A DNA stretch of 64,000 nucleotides from Paraburkholderia acidisoli (GTDB lineage: Bacteria; Pseudomonadota; Gammaproteobacteria; Burkholderiales; Burkholderiaceae). The stretch is taken from assembly GCF_009789675.1 (NCBI RefSeq), contig NZ_CP046915.1:1302001-1366000 (forward strand), given 5' to 3'. This document shows, in pieces, positions 16,328-24,994 of the stretch. A program made the position numbers and the translations under genes. Positions within the stretch are counted from its first letter, which is position 1. Each line of letters begins with the position of its first letter. Below the pieces are notes generated by a model, which had not been told where the DNA came from, did no database searches, and saw nothing but the letters and a program-made list of their open reading frames with translations.

Positions 16328-17389
16328 CTAGTCTAGCAAGACGGCTCGCCGCGATCCTGCCGATGCGAGCATCGCTTCCACCACCTGCACCGAGTGCAGA
16401 CCGACCGTGCCCGAACCGCAGTTTTCGACCGCTTTGCCGGCGCACAGATCGACGAACGCGTCCACGGGACCCGAGCAGGTGTAGGCACCGGCGCCGGCCG
16501 GAATCTCCATCGTTTCGTCCGCGCCGTCGAGGCGGCGCAGCCACAGGCGTTCGCGCTCGACATCGAGCAGCAGGCAGCCTTCCGTACCGAACACGCGGAT
16601 ATCCACCTGGAACGGCGAGCCGGGCGGCAGCGAAGCCGCGCCCGAGATCGCGCCCGTCGCGCCGGAGGTGAAACGCACCGTGAGCGCGTTGAAGAGATCC
16701 GTGTCGATCGACGACTGGCCGGTCATCGCGAACACTTCGTGCGGCGCGAGTCCCGTCACGTAGAAGAGACCGCCCAGCAGATGCACGAGCTGCCCCCAAC
16801 CATAGCCGCCGCTGCCCTTTGTCGTCCACGTGGCGGACTCGGGGCGGAACATTTCCTGCTCCGTGCCCTGCAACTGTCCGCCCGACATCAGGTCTTCGAT
16901 CGGCGTGGCCATCTGGGCGACGACATGACGAATGGCGCCGATGCGCCCCTGCGCCACGAGCCCGTGCGCATGCCGGAAATACGGCTGGAAATTCCAGCCA
17001 TACGGCACGAGGATTTCACGCTGCGCCTCGCGCGCCACGTCGAGCAGGCGGCGCGCTTCTTCGGTCGAGGTCGCCATCGGCTTTTCGACCATCACATGAC
17101 AGCCGCGGCGCAGCGCCGCGATGGCGTGTTCCGCGTGCAGCCGGTGCGGCGAAGCGACGATCACCGCGTCGAGGTCCAGTTCGAGCAGCGCGCGGTAGTC
17201 TTCAAATGCATGTTGAAAGCCGAACGCTTCCTGCACCTGCCGCAGCTCTGCCTCGCCCGGACGCACCACGCCGACGAGTTCGACGTCGTCGCGCGCGCGC
17301 AGCACGGGCAAATGATTGGCCACGGCCCACGACCCCGCGCCGATCAGCCCGAGGCGCACCTTCCTGCCCGCCGGCGCGGCGTTACTCAT
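16328..17389 (-). CDS. Gfo/Idh/MocA family NAD(P)-dependent dehydrogenase
   Basis: A 353-residue oxidoreductase. The N-terminal Rossmann fold starts LGLIGAGSWAVANHLP (dinucleotide-binding GxGxxA-like turn) and the signature EKPMATSTEEA with the conserved Glu-Lys-Pro follows near residue 100; the C-terminal half is the family substrate domain. Such enzymes oxidise or reduce sugars and inositols at a ring hydroxyl in the cytoplasm. It overlaps the mutarotase-like gene by 8 nt and belongs to the ABC transporter unit, so it is likely the first oxidation step on the imported sugar, giving a lactone for the amidohydrolase at 9773-10648 (inference). Confidence 0.88.
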   Translation of the reverse strand: MSNAAPAGRKVRLGLIGAGSWAVANHLPVLRARDDVELVGVVRPGEAELRQVQEAFGFQHAFEDYRALLELDLDAVIVASPHRLHAEHAIAALRRGCHVMVEKPMATSTEEARRLLDVAREAQREILVPYGWNFQPYFRHAHGLVAQGRIGAIRHVVAQMATPIEDLMSGGQLQGTEQEMFRPESATWTTKGSGGYGWGQLVHLLGGLFYVTGLAPHEVFAMTGQSSIDTDLFNALTVRFTSGATGAISGAASLPPGSPFQVDIRVFGTEGCLLLDVERERLWLRRLDGADETMEIPAGAGAYTCSGPVDAFVDLCAGKAVENCGSGTVGLHSVQVVEAMLASAGSRRAVLLD

Positions 17390-17873
17390 GACCGGCTCCC
17401 GGCTTAAACGGCGTGCGCTCCATCAGCGAACGGAACTTGTCGGGCACCGAAACGGCCGGATCGGTGAAGTACGCGTGATAGTCCACGCCCGCGACCAGCG
17501 CGATATTGCCCCACGGGTCGAGCGCACCGGAGCGCACGATCACCTTGGCCTGCTGCGCGAGCGGGCCGACCGTGTCTTCGTAGGTGACGGGCGCGAAATC
17601 GCGTTCGTCGAACCACTTCGTGAGCGACGCATAGAGCGGCTTGTTGTGCTCTTTCACCTCGGCCGCGAACATCACCTTTTCGACGATCAACTCGGGCGCG
17701 ATCAGGGCATACAACTGCTCGAGCGTGGGCAGGTTCGCACCGATCGCGAGATCCACGCGCCACGCGTCGCGCGGAATCGGAAAGCCCGCGTCGACGATCA
17801 TCATGATCTGGCCGTGGCCCATGGAGGCGACGGCTTCCGAAAGCTGCTGGTTGAGAATACCGCTTCGTTTCAT
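17382..17873 (-). CDS. RbsD/FucU-like sugar mutarotase
   Basis: A 163-residue protein of the RbsD/FucU family, which interconverts pyranose, furanose or anomeric forms of sugars such as ribose and fucose. MGHGQIMMIVDAGFPIP has the catalytic His20 and the conserved Asp, and the tail VIVRSGALDPWGNIALVAGVDY has the YxN/WxN-type region that closes the active site. It is some 20 residues longer than E. coli RbsD. GGGAG lies 7 nt before the ATG. It sits between the ABC ATPase and dehydrogenase genes and overlaps the latter, which supports a role in presenting the correct sugar form to the dehydrogenase. Confidence 0.87.
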   Translation of the reverse strand: MKRSGILNQQLSEAVASMGHGQIMMIVDAGFPIPRDAWRVDLAIGANLPTLEQLYALIAPELIVEKVMFAAEVKEHNKPLYASLTKWFDERDFAPVTYEDTVGPLAQQAKVIVRSGALDPWGNIALVAGVDYHAYFTDPAVSVPDKFRSLMERTPFKPGAGHE

Positions 17874-17895
17874 GGCAAGTCTCCCTGATGGGTGG

Positions 17896-19416
17896 CTATT
17901 GGGTGGCGGCGATCGCGCGGTCGAGTTCGGCGTGCGTCACGGGTTCGGTGTATTCGTGCGCGACGCGGCCGTGCCGGAACAGCACGATGCGGTCGGCGAG
18001 ATTGGCGAGTTCCAGCGAATCCGAAGACGTGAAGATCACCGCCGAACCGGCGTCGGCGATCTGCCGCAGAATGCGGTAAATCTCCGCTTTCGCGCCGATG
18101 TCGACGCCGCGCGTGGGGTCGTCGAGCATCAGCACCTTCGGCTTCATCACGAGCCAGCGCGCCAGCAGTGTCTTCTGCTGATTGCCGCCGGAGAGCGACG
18201 TGATCGGATTGAACAGCGACGAAGCGCGCACGGCGAGCCGCTTGATGTTCTCGAATGCCGCGCTACGGCCCGCGGCCCGGCTGCTCGCGTGCATCGCGCG
18301 GTTGGTCGCTTCGGCGTTGCCGAGCACGCTGGTCAGCGGCAGGATGCCGTCGAGTAAGCGATCCGCCGGCAGATAGCCGAGGCCGTGACGGATCGCCTCG
18401 CGCGAAGACAAACGCCGCACCTGCCGGCCAGCGATTTCCACGCGGCCGCGCTTCGCCCTTTGCAAGCCGAAAACATGCTGCAGCAGATCCGAAGGCCCCG
18501 CGTCCGGCAGCCCGGCGAGCGCGACGATCTCGCCTTGGCGCACGGTCAGCGAGGCGCCCTGAAGACGCTGGCCCACGAGATCGGTCACCGTCAACAACGG
18601 CGGCGTGGTGGCGGCCTTCGCGTGCCGGCCGGGAAACAGCTCGGCGGGATTGCGCCCGAGCATCGCTTCGACCACCGTTTCGTGGCTGAAATCGTGTGCC
18701 GGGCCATTCGCGACCAGACGCCCGTCGCGGATCACCGAGATGCGATCGGCGATCGTGAAAATTTCGGCGAGCTTGTGCGACACGTAGATCACCGCGACAC
18801 CCGACTCCTTCAGATGCGCGACGGTCTGCAACAGACGCGCCGCTTCGGCGGCGTTCAACGCGGAGGTCGGTTCGTCGAAGATGATGATGCGCGCCTTCCA
18901 GGTCAGCACCTTGGCGATCGCGACCAGTTGCTTGTCGGAAGTGGAAAGCTGGCCGACCCGGGCTTCGGGCGAAATCGTCCCGACGCGCAGTTCGGCGAGC
19001 GCCCTGGCGGCGCGCGTATGCATGTCGCGCTTCGAGGGCTTCGCGAGGCCGCTGTCCTCGATCCCCAGCGCGATGTTCTCGGCCACCGTCAGGTTGTCGA
19101 ACAGGTCGAGTTCCTGGTGCACCACGCCGATACCGGCGTTCAGCGCATCGCGCGGCGTCACGAGATTCAGCGGCGTGCCCGCTTCGTCGAACAGGCCGCC
19201 TTCGGTCGGCGCATGGACGCCGGCGATCAGCTTGATCAGCGTCGATTTGCCCGCGCCGTTCTCGCCGAGCAGCGCGTGCACCTCGCCGGCCGCGAAGTCG
19301 ATGCTGACCTCGCGCAGCGCCCAGAAACTGCCGAACGCCTTGCCGATCGACTTCAGGTGCAGCGCCGTGGCCGCCGCACCGGCCGGTGACGGATCGTGCG
19401 GCTTATTCGGCAGCAT
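17896..19416 (-). CDS. ribose-type ABC transporter ATPase (second system)
   Basis: A 506-residue double ATPase of normal RbsA length. Domain 1 has a canonical Walker A (GENGAGKSTL) and Walker B (IIIFDEPTSA) but a degenerate signature (LSTSDKQ). Domain 2 has the opposite pattern: Walker A is degraded to GLPDAGPSDL without Lys, while the signature is canonical (LSGGNQQKTLLARWL) and Walker B reads VLMLDDPTRG. This asymmetry is usual for the family, where one composite site is catalytic, although the loss in the second Walker A is strong here. It overlaps the binding-protein gene by 14 nt. Confidence 0.92.
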   Translation of the reverse strand: MLPNKPHDPSPAGAAATALHLKSIGKAFGSFWALREVSIDFAAGEVHALLGENGAGKSTLIKLIAGVHAPTEGGLFDEAGTPLNLVTPRDALNAGIGVVHQELDLFDNLTVAENIALGIEDSGLAKPSKRDMHTRAARALAELRVGTISPEARVGQLSTSDKQLVAIAKVLTWKARIIIFDEPTSALNAAEAARLLQTVAHLKESGVAVIYVSHKLAEIFTIADRISVIRDGRLVANGPAHDFSHETVVEAMLGRNPAELFPGRHAKAATTPPLLTVTDLVGQRLQGASLTVRQGEIVALAGLPDAGPSDLLQHVFGLQRAKRGRVEIAGRQVRRLSSREAIRHGLGYLPADRLLDGILPLTSVLGNAEATNRAMHASSRAAGRSAAFENIKRLAVRASSLFNPITSLSGGNQQKTLLARWLVMKPKVLMLDDPTRGVDIGAKAEIYRILRQIADAGSAVIFTSSDSLELANLADRIVLFRHGRVAHEYTEPVTHAELDRAIAATQ

Positions 19417-20386
19417 GTTGATCCACGTTCGAGGTGTCGATCACCTGCACGCCGGTATCCGTATGCGGGTCGGGCATCTTGCCGCCGGTGTAGATCTGGT
19501 TCAGCACGACGACCGCGTCATGCCCCTGGCGCTGCGGGTTCTGCGAGATCGTCGCGGTCAGCACCTTGTTCTTGATCAACTCCTTGGTCTGCGGCAGCAG
19601 ATCCGAACCCACCACCGGAATCTTGCCGCCCAGGCCATTGCGCTTGAGGTACTGCCCGATGGCCGGGAAGCTGCAGCAGTCGAGCGAAACGATCCCGTTC
19701 ACGTCCTGATGCGCGAGCATCGCGTTTTCGATCGCCGCGTAGATCTGCTGCGGTTCGTTGGTCGTATTGACCAGGCCGACGATGGAAATGCCCGGGTACT
19801 TGGCGAGCGCCTGGCGCAGGCCCTTCTCGCGGTCCTTCGACCACTCGGCGGCGGCGTCCACGGTGAACACCAGCACCTTGCCCTTCTGCCCCATGTGCTT
19901 GACGAGCGTGTCGCCCATCACCACGCCCGAGTAGGCGAGATCCTGCCCGACGAAGGTCAGCCGGTTGGACGCGGGGTTGTCGGTATTGAAGGTGACGACG
20001 GGAATGCCGGCCGCGATCGCCTTGTTGATGACCGGCGCGAGCGCGTCGGTCGACGACGACGACACCGCAATGCCGTCCACGCCCTTCGTGATCCAGTTTT
20101 CGAGTTCGGCGACCTGCTTCTCGGCGCCGCCGCCCACGGGACCGGTGAAGACCGCGTTGACGTTCAGTTCCTTCGCGGCGGCGGCCACGCCTTTGCGCAT
20201 CGGCACCGCTACGGACAGCGCCGGATCGTGGTACGAAATCACGAAAGTCGGTTTCGCCTTGGCGGCTGCTTGAGCCTTGATGCGCGGCGAAAGCTGGAAG
20301 CTGTCCGCCGGCGTTGCCGCGTGCGCCGCCGACATCAGCGCGAAGGTCGTCGACAGCGCCACCATGCATTTCGATACGAATTTCAT
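19403..20386 (-). CDS. ribose-type ABC transporter substrate-binding protein (second system)
   Basis: A 327-residue periplasmic protein with a clear signal peptide (MKFVSKCMVALSTTFALMSAAHA, cleavage after AHA near residue 23). The mature domain shows the RbsB fold: KGVDGIAVSSSSTDAL, IPVVTFNTDNPASNRLTFVGQD and the C-terminal GHDAVVVLNQIYTGG. It lies between the permease and ATPase genes of the unit that starts at 21439 and overlaps the ATPase gene. It shares only the family fold with the binding protein at 5798-6784, so the two systems probably bind different but related ligands. Confidence 0.92.
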   Translation of the reverse strand: MKFVSKCMVALSTTFALMSAAHAATPADSFQLSPRIKAQAAAKAKPTFVISYHDPALSVAVPMRKGVAAAAKELNVNAVFTGPVGGGAEKQVAELENWITKGVDGIAVSSSSTDALAPVINKAIAAGIPVVTFNTDNPASNRLTFVGQDLAYSGVVMGDTLVKHMGQKGKVLVFTVDAAAEWSKDREKGLRQALAKYPGISIVGLVNTTNEPQQIYAAIENAMLAHQDVNGIVSLDCCSFPAIGQYLKRNGLGGKIPVVGSDLLPQTKELIKNKVLTATISQNPQRQGHDAVVVLNQIYTGGKMPDPHTDTGVQVIDTSNVDQHAAE

Positions 20387-20440
20387 GTTGTCTCCTTGTT
20401 ATTGGATGCAGTCGTTATTTCGTTGCGTCATTGCTTTGCG

Positions 20441-21439
20441 TTATTTCTTCGCCGATGTCACACCTCCGATCAACGCGGCGACGAGCACGACGACACCAAT
20501 CAGCGTCGTTTGCCAGAACGGCGTCACACCGAGCAGAATCAGCCCGTCTCGCACCACGCCGATCAGCAACACGCCCAGCAGCGTGCCGACCACGGAACCT
20601 TCGCCGCCGCCCAGCCGCGTGCCGCCGATAATCACGGCGGCGATCACGTCCAGTTCCATGCCGGAGCCGGTCACGGCCTGCACGTTTTCCAGGAAGCCGA
20701 GATTGATCGTGCCGGCAAAAGCGGCCAGGCCGCCTGCCAGCGCGAACGCCAGAATCTTGGTGCGCGCGACCGGCACGCCGACGATGCGCGCAGCCCGCGC
20801 ATTCCCACCCACCGCGAAGATGTGGAAGCCGAACGTGGTCCGGTGCAGCAATGCGTAGCCGAGCACGGCGATCACGATCAGCACGAGCACCTGGTTGGAC
20901 AGATGGCCGAACAGGCTGCCCTGCGCGATGGCGGTGATGATCGGGGCGATCGGGCGGTCGTCGGGAAGCGAAACGGACATGCCGTTGCTCATGACCAGCG
21001 TCGCGCCGCGAATCAGATAGAGCGTGCCGAGCGTCGTGATGAACGAAGGAATGCGGCCCATCACGGTGATGGCGCCGTTGAGCACGCCAAACAGCACGCC
21101 GAGTATCAAGGTCGCGAAGATCACCACGATTTCGGGCGTGCCGTGAACCAGCATCATGCCCGCGGCCATCCCCGAAAAACCGTAGAGCGAACCCACCGAG
21201 AGATCGACTTCGGAGATGATCAGCACATAGGTCGCGCCGATCGCGAGCACGCCCAGCAACGAGATCTGGCGCAGCAGGTTGAGGATATTGACGCTGGTCA
21301 GAAAGACCGGACTCGAAAACGCGAACAGCACGCACAGGCAGATCACCGCGGCCAGTACGCCCGCCTCCCGTGAAGTCAAAAAGCTCTTGAACGCGTTCGA
21401 AACGGGCGAAGCCGCCCCTCCATTGCTGGTTACGTACAC
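20441..21439 (-). CDS. ribose-type ABC transporter permease (second system)
   Basis: A 332-residue RbsC-type inner-membrane permease with eight to ten hydrophobic segments; SEVDLSVGSLYGFSG and ELDVIAAVIIGGTRLGGGEGS are the diagnostic motifs. Translation is taken from a GTG at 21439 with AGGAG 5 nt upstream. It is the first gene of the second unit, which runs permease, binding protein, ATPase, mutarotase, dehydrogenase, LacI. The promoter/operator at 21552-21590 lies about 110 bp upstream, so this leading position makes it directly subject to the LacI-type control. Confidence 0.92.
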   Translation of the reverse strand: MYVTSNGGAASPVSNAFKSFLTSREAGVLAAVICLCVLFAFSSPVFLTSVNILNLLRQISLLGVLAIGATYVLIISEVDLSVGSLYGFSGMAAGMMLVHGTPEIVVIFATLILGVLFGVLNGAITVMGRIPSFITTLGTLYLIRGATLVMSNGMSVSLPDDRPIAPIITAIAQGSLFGHLSNQVLVLIVIAVLGYALLHRTTFGFHIFAVGGNARAARIVGVPVARTKILAFALAGGLAAFAGTINLGFLENVQAVTGSGMELDVIAAVIIGGTRLGGGEGSVVGTLLGVLLIGVVRDGLILLGVTPFWQTTLIGVVVLVAALIGGVTSAKK

Positions 21440-21551
21440 GATGTCTCCTGTTTGTCCGCATCTCGCCTTGAGCCTGGCTGGCGTGGCGATGCTCCGGTTT
21501 CCATGCGCTGCACCACGAGCCGGGTCTGGCCGTAAAATGATTGCGCAAACA

Positions 21552-21590
21552 TTTTTGCGGATGTTATCGCAAACAATTTCGCTCGGTCAA
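21552..21590 (-). promoter_or_regulatory. sigma70-like promoter with overlapping LacI-type operator (site 2)
   Basis: On the minus strand TTGACC (21590-21585) and TAACAT (21566-21561) are again separated by 18 nt, and the 16 bp TTGTTTGCGATAACAT (21576-21561) is identical to one half of site 1. The partner half is altered: TTTTTGCG at 21552-21559 faces CGCAAACAA at 21568-21576 with 8 rather than 12 nt between, and a further GCGCAAACA lies at 21543-21551. It reads toward the permease gene at 21439. Confidence 0.75.
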
Positions 21591-21641
21591 CTATTTATCT
21601 TGAATGTTTGGGCGCCCGATGCCTTGGGTCGGGAGGCAGTC

Positions 21642-21818
21642 ATGAACGCGATTTCTCATGAAAGCGGCGCGCGCCCCGTGCTCGCAAGGCACGCGTGCCC
21701 CCACCCCGCAAGCCCTGACTACCCGCCGGGCCGGCTGGCATGTCGATTGCTTACTCGCTTTATTGCCATTTATGGAGGAGAGCGCAATGGAAGCCAAGGC
21801 CCCCCGAGACGCCGTTGA
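21642..21818 (+). CDS. possible 58-codon leader ORF before the KaiC-like gene
   Basis: An ATG at 21642 has GGGAGG 5 nt upstream, and the frame runs 58 codons to 21818, overlapping the start of the KaiC-like gene (21787) by 32 nt in another frame. The peptide is not recognised; it has a short hydrophobic stretch (LACRLLTRFIAIY) near its end. It could be a translated leader that couples into the KaiC-like gene or a chance frame. The rest of the 21440-21786 gap holds the divergent promoter described at 21552-21590. Confidence 0.25.
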   Translation: MNAISHESGARPVLARHACPHPASPDYPPGRLACRLLTRFIAIYGGERNGSQGPPRRR

Positions 21819-23301
21819 AGCGGATATGCCCGAGCGCATATCGACGGGCGTCGCCGGACTGGATGATCTGCTCAACGGCGGGCTCGTTGCCAATCGCGTC
21901 TATCTGATCGAGGGCGTGCCCGGTGCGGGAAAAACTACCCTCGGCCTGCACTTTCTGCTTGACGGCATGCGCCGCGGCGAACCCGGCCTCTACATCACGC
22001 TGTCCGAAACGGCCGCGGAGCTACGCACCGTCGCGGCCTCGCACAAGTGGTCGCTCGATGGCCTCGCCATTCACGAACTGGTCGGCGAAGAAGGCCTGGG
22101 CGCCGACGCCAACCAGTCGATCCTTCATTCTTCGGAGGTCGAACTGGGTGAGACCATCGAGGAAGTCAAGCGCCAGGTCACCGCGCTTCGCCCGCGCCGC
22201 GTCGTTTTCGACAGTCTGTCCGAACTGCGCCTGCTCGCCCAGGATGCGCTGAAATACCGGCGCCAGGTGCTCGCCTTGAAGCAGTTTTTCGCCACCCAGG
22301 GCTGCACGGTGTGGTTGCTCGACGACAAGACGTCTCAGCCCGGCGATCTGCAGTTGCACAGCATCACGCACGGCGTGATCGAACTCGATCATGTGACCCA
22401 GGAATACGGCACGGATCCGCGCAGGCTGCGGATCGTCAAGATGCGCGGGATCGCGTTCGCCAGCGGCTACCATGACTTCCGGCTCGATACGGGTGGCATC
22501 ACGGTGTATCCGCGCCTCGTCGCCGCTTCGCATTTTCGTCAGTTCGACAACGCGACGCAGACGACCGGGGTTGCCGAACTGGACGCGCTGCTGGGCGGCG
22601 GCCTCGTTCCCGGCACCAATACGCTGCTGGTCGGTCCTTCGGGAGCGGGCAAGACGACCACCGCGGTACGGTGTGCGCTGAGCTTGCTGCAATCCGGCCG
22701 CCCGGTTAAGTATCTGCTTTTCGACGAGACGCTCGGCACCCTGCTCTCGCGCTCGAGAAAGCTCGACATGGCGCTCGACGACTTCATCGAAAGCGGTCAA
22801 CTTTCGATCCAGCAGATCGACCCCGCCGAGATGTCGCCAGGCCAGTTCGCGACCCTCGTCCGCGAGGCGGTCGAACGCGATGGCGCGTCGATGGTGGTGA
22901 TCGATAGCCTTAACGCCTACATCCAGGCGATGCCGGGGCATCGCTACCTGTTGTTGCAAATGCACGAATTGCTGAGTTATCTGAATCAGCAAGGCGTCAT
23001 CACGCTGCTGGTGCTCGGTCAGCACGGGCTGATCGGCAACGTGGCGTCGGAAATCGACCTCAGCTACCTCAGCGATTCCCTGCTGCTCTTCCGCTTCTTC
23101 GAAAGCGCGGGACAAGTGCTGTCCGCGCTCGCCGTGCTCAAAAGCCGCACCAGCGCGCACGAGCGCACCATACGCGAATTCCGCATCGACTCCGGCGGGC
23201 TGCGCGTGGGCGAACCGCTAGGCGATTTCGAAGGCGTGCTGACGGGCTTGCCGTCCTATCGCGGGACGCACGCACTGCTCGAGCAGAATCCGGACGACTG
23301 A
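21787..23301 (+). CDS. KaiC-like double RecA-domain ATPase
   Basis: A 504-residue protein with two KaiC/RecA domains. Domain 1 opens RISTGVAGLDDLLNGGL with P-loop GVPGAGKTT (residues 43-51) and Walker B VVFDSLSE; domain 2 opens QTTGVAELDALLGGGL with P-loop GPSGAGKTT (283-291) and Walker B MVVIDSLNAY. Its length and duplicated plan equal cyanobacterial KaiC, and the tail SRTSAHERTIREFRID corresponds to the KaiC C-terminal region next to the autophosphorylation sites. There is no kaiA or kaiB nearby. GGAGGAG precedes the ATG at 21787. The kinase gene follows after 10 nt, so the pair probably signals together, as in other non-cyanobacterial KaiC/histidine-kinase operons; a circadian role is not implied. 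Confidence 0.93.
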   Translation: MEAKAPRDAVEADMPERISTGVAGLDDLLNGGLVANRVYLIEGVPGAGKTTLGLHFLLDGMRRGEPGLYITLSETAAELRTVAASHKWSLDGLAIHELVGEEGLGADANQSILHSSEVELGETIEEVKRQVTALRPRRVVFDSLSELRLLAQDALKYRRQVLALKQFFATQGCTVWLLDDKTSQPGDLQLHSITHGVIELDHVTQEYGTDPRRLRIVKMRGIAFASGYHDFRLDTGGITVYPRLVAASHFRQFDNATQTTGVAELDALLGGGLVPGTNTLLVGPSGAGKTTTAVRCALSLLQSGRPVKYLLFDETLGTLLSRSRKLDMALDDFIESGQLSIQQIDPAEMSPGQFATLVREAVERDGASMVVIDSLNAYIQAMPGHRYLLLQMHELLSYLNQQGVITLLVLGQHGLIGNVASEIDLSYLSDSLLLFRFFESAGQVLSALAVLKSRTSAHERTIREFRIDSGGLRVGEPLGDFEGVLTGLPSYRGTHALLEQNPDD

Positions 23302-23311
23302 GGAGATGCCC

Positions 23312-24865
23312 ATGGAAGAGCGCATTCTCGTAGTCGCTCCGCTCGGGCGCGATGCCCAGATCGTCGAGCGCGTGCTCGCGCGTCAGGCCATCGAATGCGT
23401 CATCTGCGAAAGTATCGCGGCGCTCATGGCGCGCCTGGGCGAAGGTGCCGCCTGCGTGCTGATCGTCGACGAAGCGTTGGACACCAATGCGCTGGAATCG
23501 CTCGACGCATGGTTGAGCCTGCAACCGCCATGGTCGGACCTGCCGTTCATCCTGCTGATGGGCAATGGCAAAAAGGGCATTCCCACGGCCGACGGACGCC
23601 GCCTGCAGGCCCTCGGCAACGTCATGCTGATAGAACGCCCCGTGAGCAGCGAGGCCTTGATCAGCGCCGCGCTCAGCGCCCAGCGCGCGCGCCGCCGCCA
23701 ATACCAGGCGCGCGCGATGATCGCGGAGCGCGCCGCGGCCAACGAGCGGCTCCTCGCCGCCGCACGGCAGAAGGACGACTTTCTGGCGATGCTCGCCCAC
23801 GAGTTGCGCAACCCGCTCGCACCGATACGCAACGCCGCCGAACTGATTCGCCAAACCGACAACGACCTGCCCCAAAAGATCCAGTGGGCGGCGGAGATGA
23901 TCGCGCGCCAGAGCCAGCATCTTTCGGAGTTGCTCGAAGACCTGATGGACGTCTCGCGGATCACGACCGGCAAGGTCACGCTCAAACGCGGCACGGTCGA
24001 GCTGGGGCCGATTCTCGTTGCGGTGGCGGACGCGGCCCGATCGGCACTCGATTCGCGCTGCCACACGCTCAGCCTGCACCTGCCCGACGCGCCGGTGTTC
24101 CTCGACGCCGACCCGACTCGCATGGCGCAGGTATTCGGCAACCTGCTGGACAACGCGGCCAAGTACACGCCCGACGGCGGCCAGATCGCCATACGCGCGT
24201 CGGTGGACGCGGGGCACGTGCTCGTCAGCGTGGAAGACAACGGCAGCGGGATCGCCGACGACGAGCTGCCCAAAATCTTCGAATTGTTTTCGCAATCGTA
24301 TCGGGCACTCGACCGCGCTCAAGGGGGGCTCGGAATCGGTCTTTCCGTCGTGCGCTCGCTGGTGAGCATGCATGAGGGGAGCGTCGAAGCGCACAGCCGG
24401 GGGCTCGGATTCGGAACGACGATCCGTGTCCGGCTGCCGGTTTTGCTCTCACCCGGCACGAGCGATTCGCCCGCGCGCGTGGAAGCCACGCAGCGCTTCT
24501 CACTCGAGGTGCTGGTTGTCGACGACAATGTCGATGCGGCCGATTCGCTTGCCGCCTTGCTCGAGATGAAAGGCCACCAGACCCGCACGGCGAACGACGG
24601 CCCGAGCGCGCTGGATCAATGCAAGTTGCAGCAACCGGAGGTGGTCTTGCTGGACATCGGCCTGCCTGGCATGGATGGCTACGAGGTCGCGCGCCGCCTG
24701 AAAGCGATCCCCGCCATGTCCGCGGTGAAACTGGTGGCCATCACCGGCTACGGACAACCGGAGGATCTCACGCGCGCGAAAGACGCGGGCTTCGATCATC
24801 ATCTCGTGAAGCCGGTCAATCCCGACGGTTTGATGCAGCTGTTCAAGGACTTTCGCTACTCCTGA
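23312..24865 (+). CDS. hybrid histidine kinase with N-terminal receiver-like domain
   Basis: A 517-residue soluble kinase. Residues about 1-125 resemble a response-regulator fold (ILVVAPLGRDAQIVERVL, VLIVDEALDT, VMLIERPVSSEAL) and may be a partner-docking receiver. A short coiled linker leads to HisKA with His163 in LAHELRNPLAP, then HATPase_c with N-box NLLDNAAKYTPDG, G1 DNGSGI and G2 GGLGIGLSVV. A C-terminal receiver carries the phospho-acceptor Asp448 in VVLLDIGLPGMDG and Lys in LVKPVNP. No membrane segment is present. The second ATG (23312) is preferred because AGGAG lies 6 nt upstream and abuts the first ATG. It follows the KaiC-like gene within one operon; its output is probably a phosphorelay. 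Confidence 0.92.
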   Translation: MEERILVVAPLGRDAQIVERVLARQAIECVICESIAALMARLGEGAACVLIVDEALDTNALESLDAWLSLQPPWSDLPFILLMGNGKKGIPTADGRRLQALGNVMLIERPVSSEALISAALSAQRARRRQYQARAMIAERAAANERLLAAARQKDDFLAMLAHELRNPLAPIRNAAELIRQTDNDLPQKIQWAAEMIARQSQHLSELLEDLMDVSRITTGKVTLKRGTVELGPILVAVADAARSALDSRCHTLSLHLPDAPVFLDADPTRMAQVFGNLLDNAAKYTPDGGQIAIRASVDAGHVLVSVEDNGSGIADDELPKIFELFSQSYRALDRAQGGLGIGLSVVRSLVSMHEGSVEAHSRGLGFGTTIRVRLPVLLSPGTSDSPARVEATQRFSLEVLVVDDNVDAADSLAALLEMKGHQTRTANDGPSALDQCKLQQPEVVLLDIGLPGMDGYEVARRLKAIPAMSAVKLVAITGYGQPEDLTRAKDAGFDHHLVKPVNPDGLMQLFKDFRYS

Positions 24866-24994
24866 AGCTTGATCCTGTGCGCGGCGAGCATCGTCGAGAG
24901 CGACGCACGTCGCGCTCCGGCGGCTCGCCCCGACAAGGAAACGGGACACGAGCCGGGAAAACCGCGACAACGACGCGACGCGCTCGCGCGGCAG

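Noticed and set aside
18881..21373. 830-codon plus-strand open frame across the ABC transporter genes
   Set aside because: Arg/His/Asp-rich antisense frame with no recognisable motif; the minus-strand genes explain the region.
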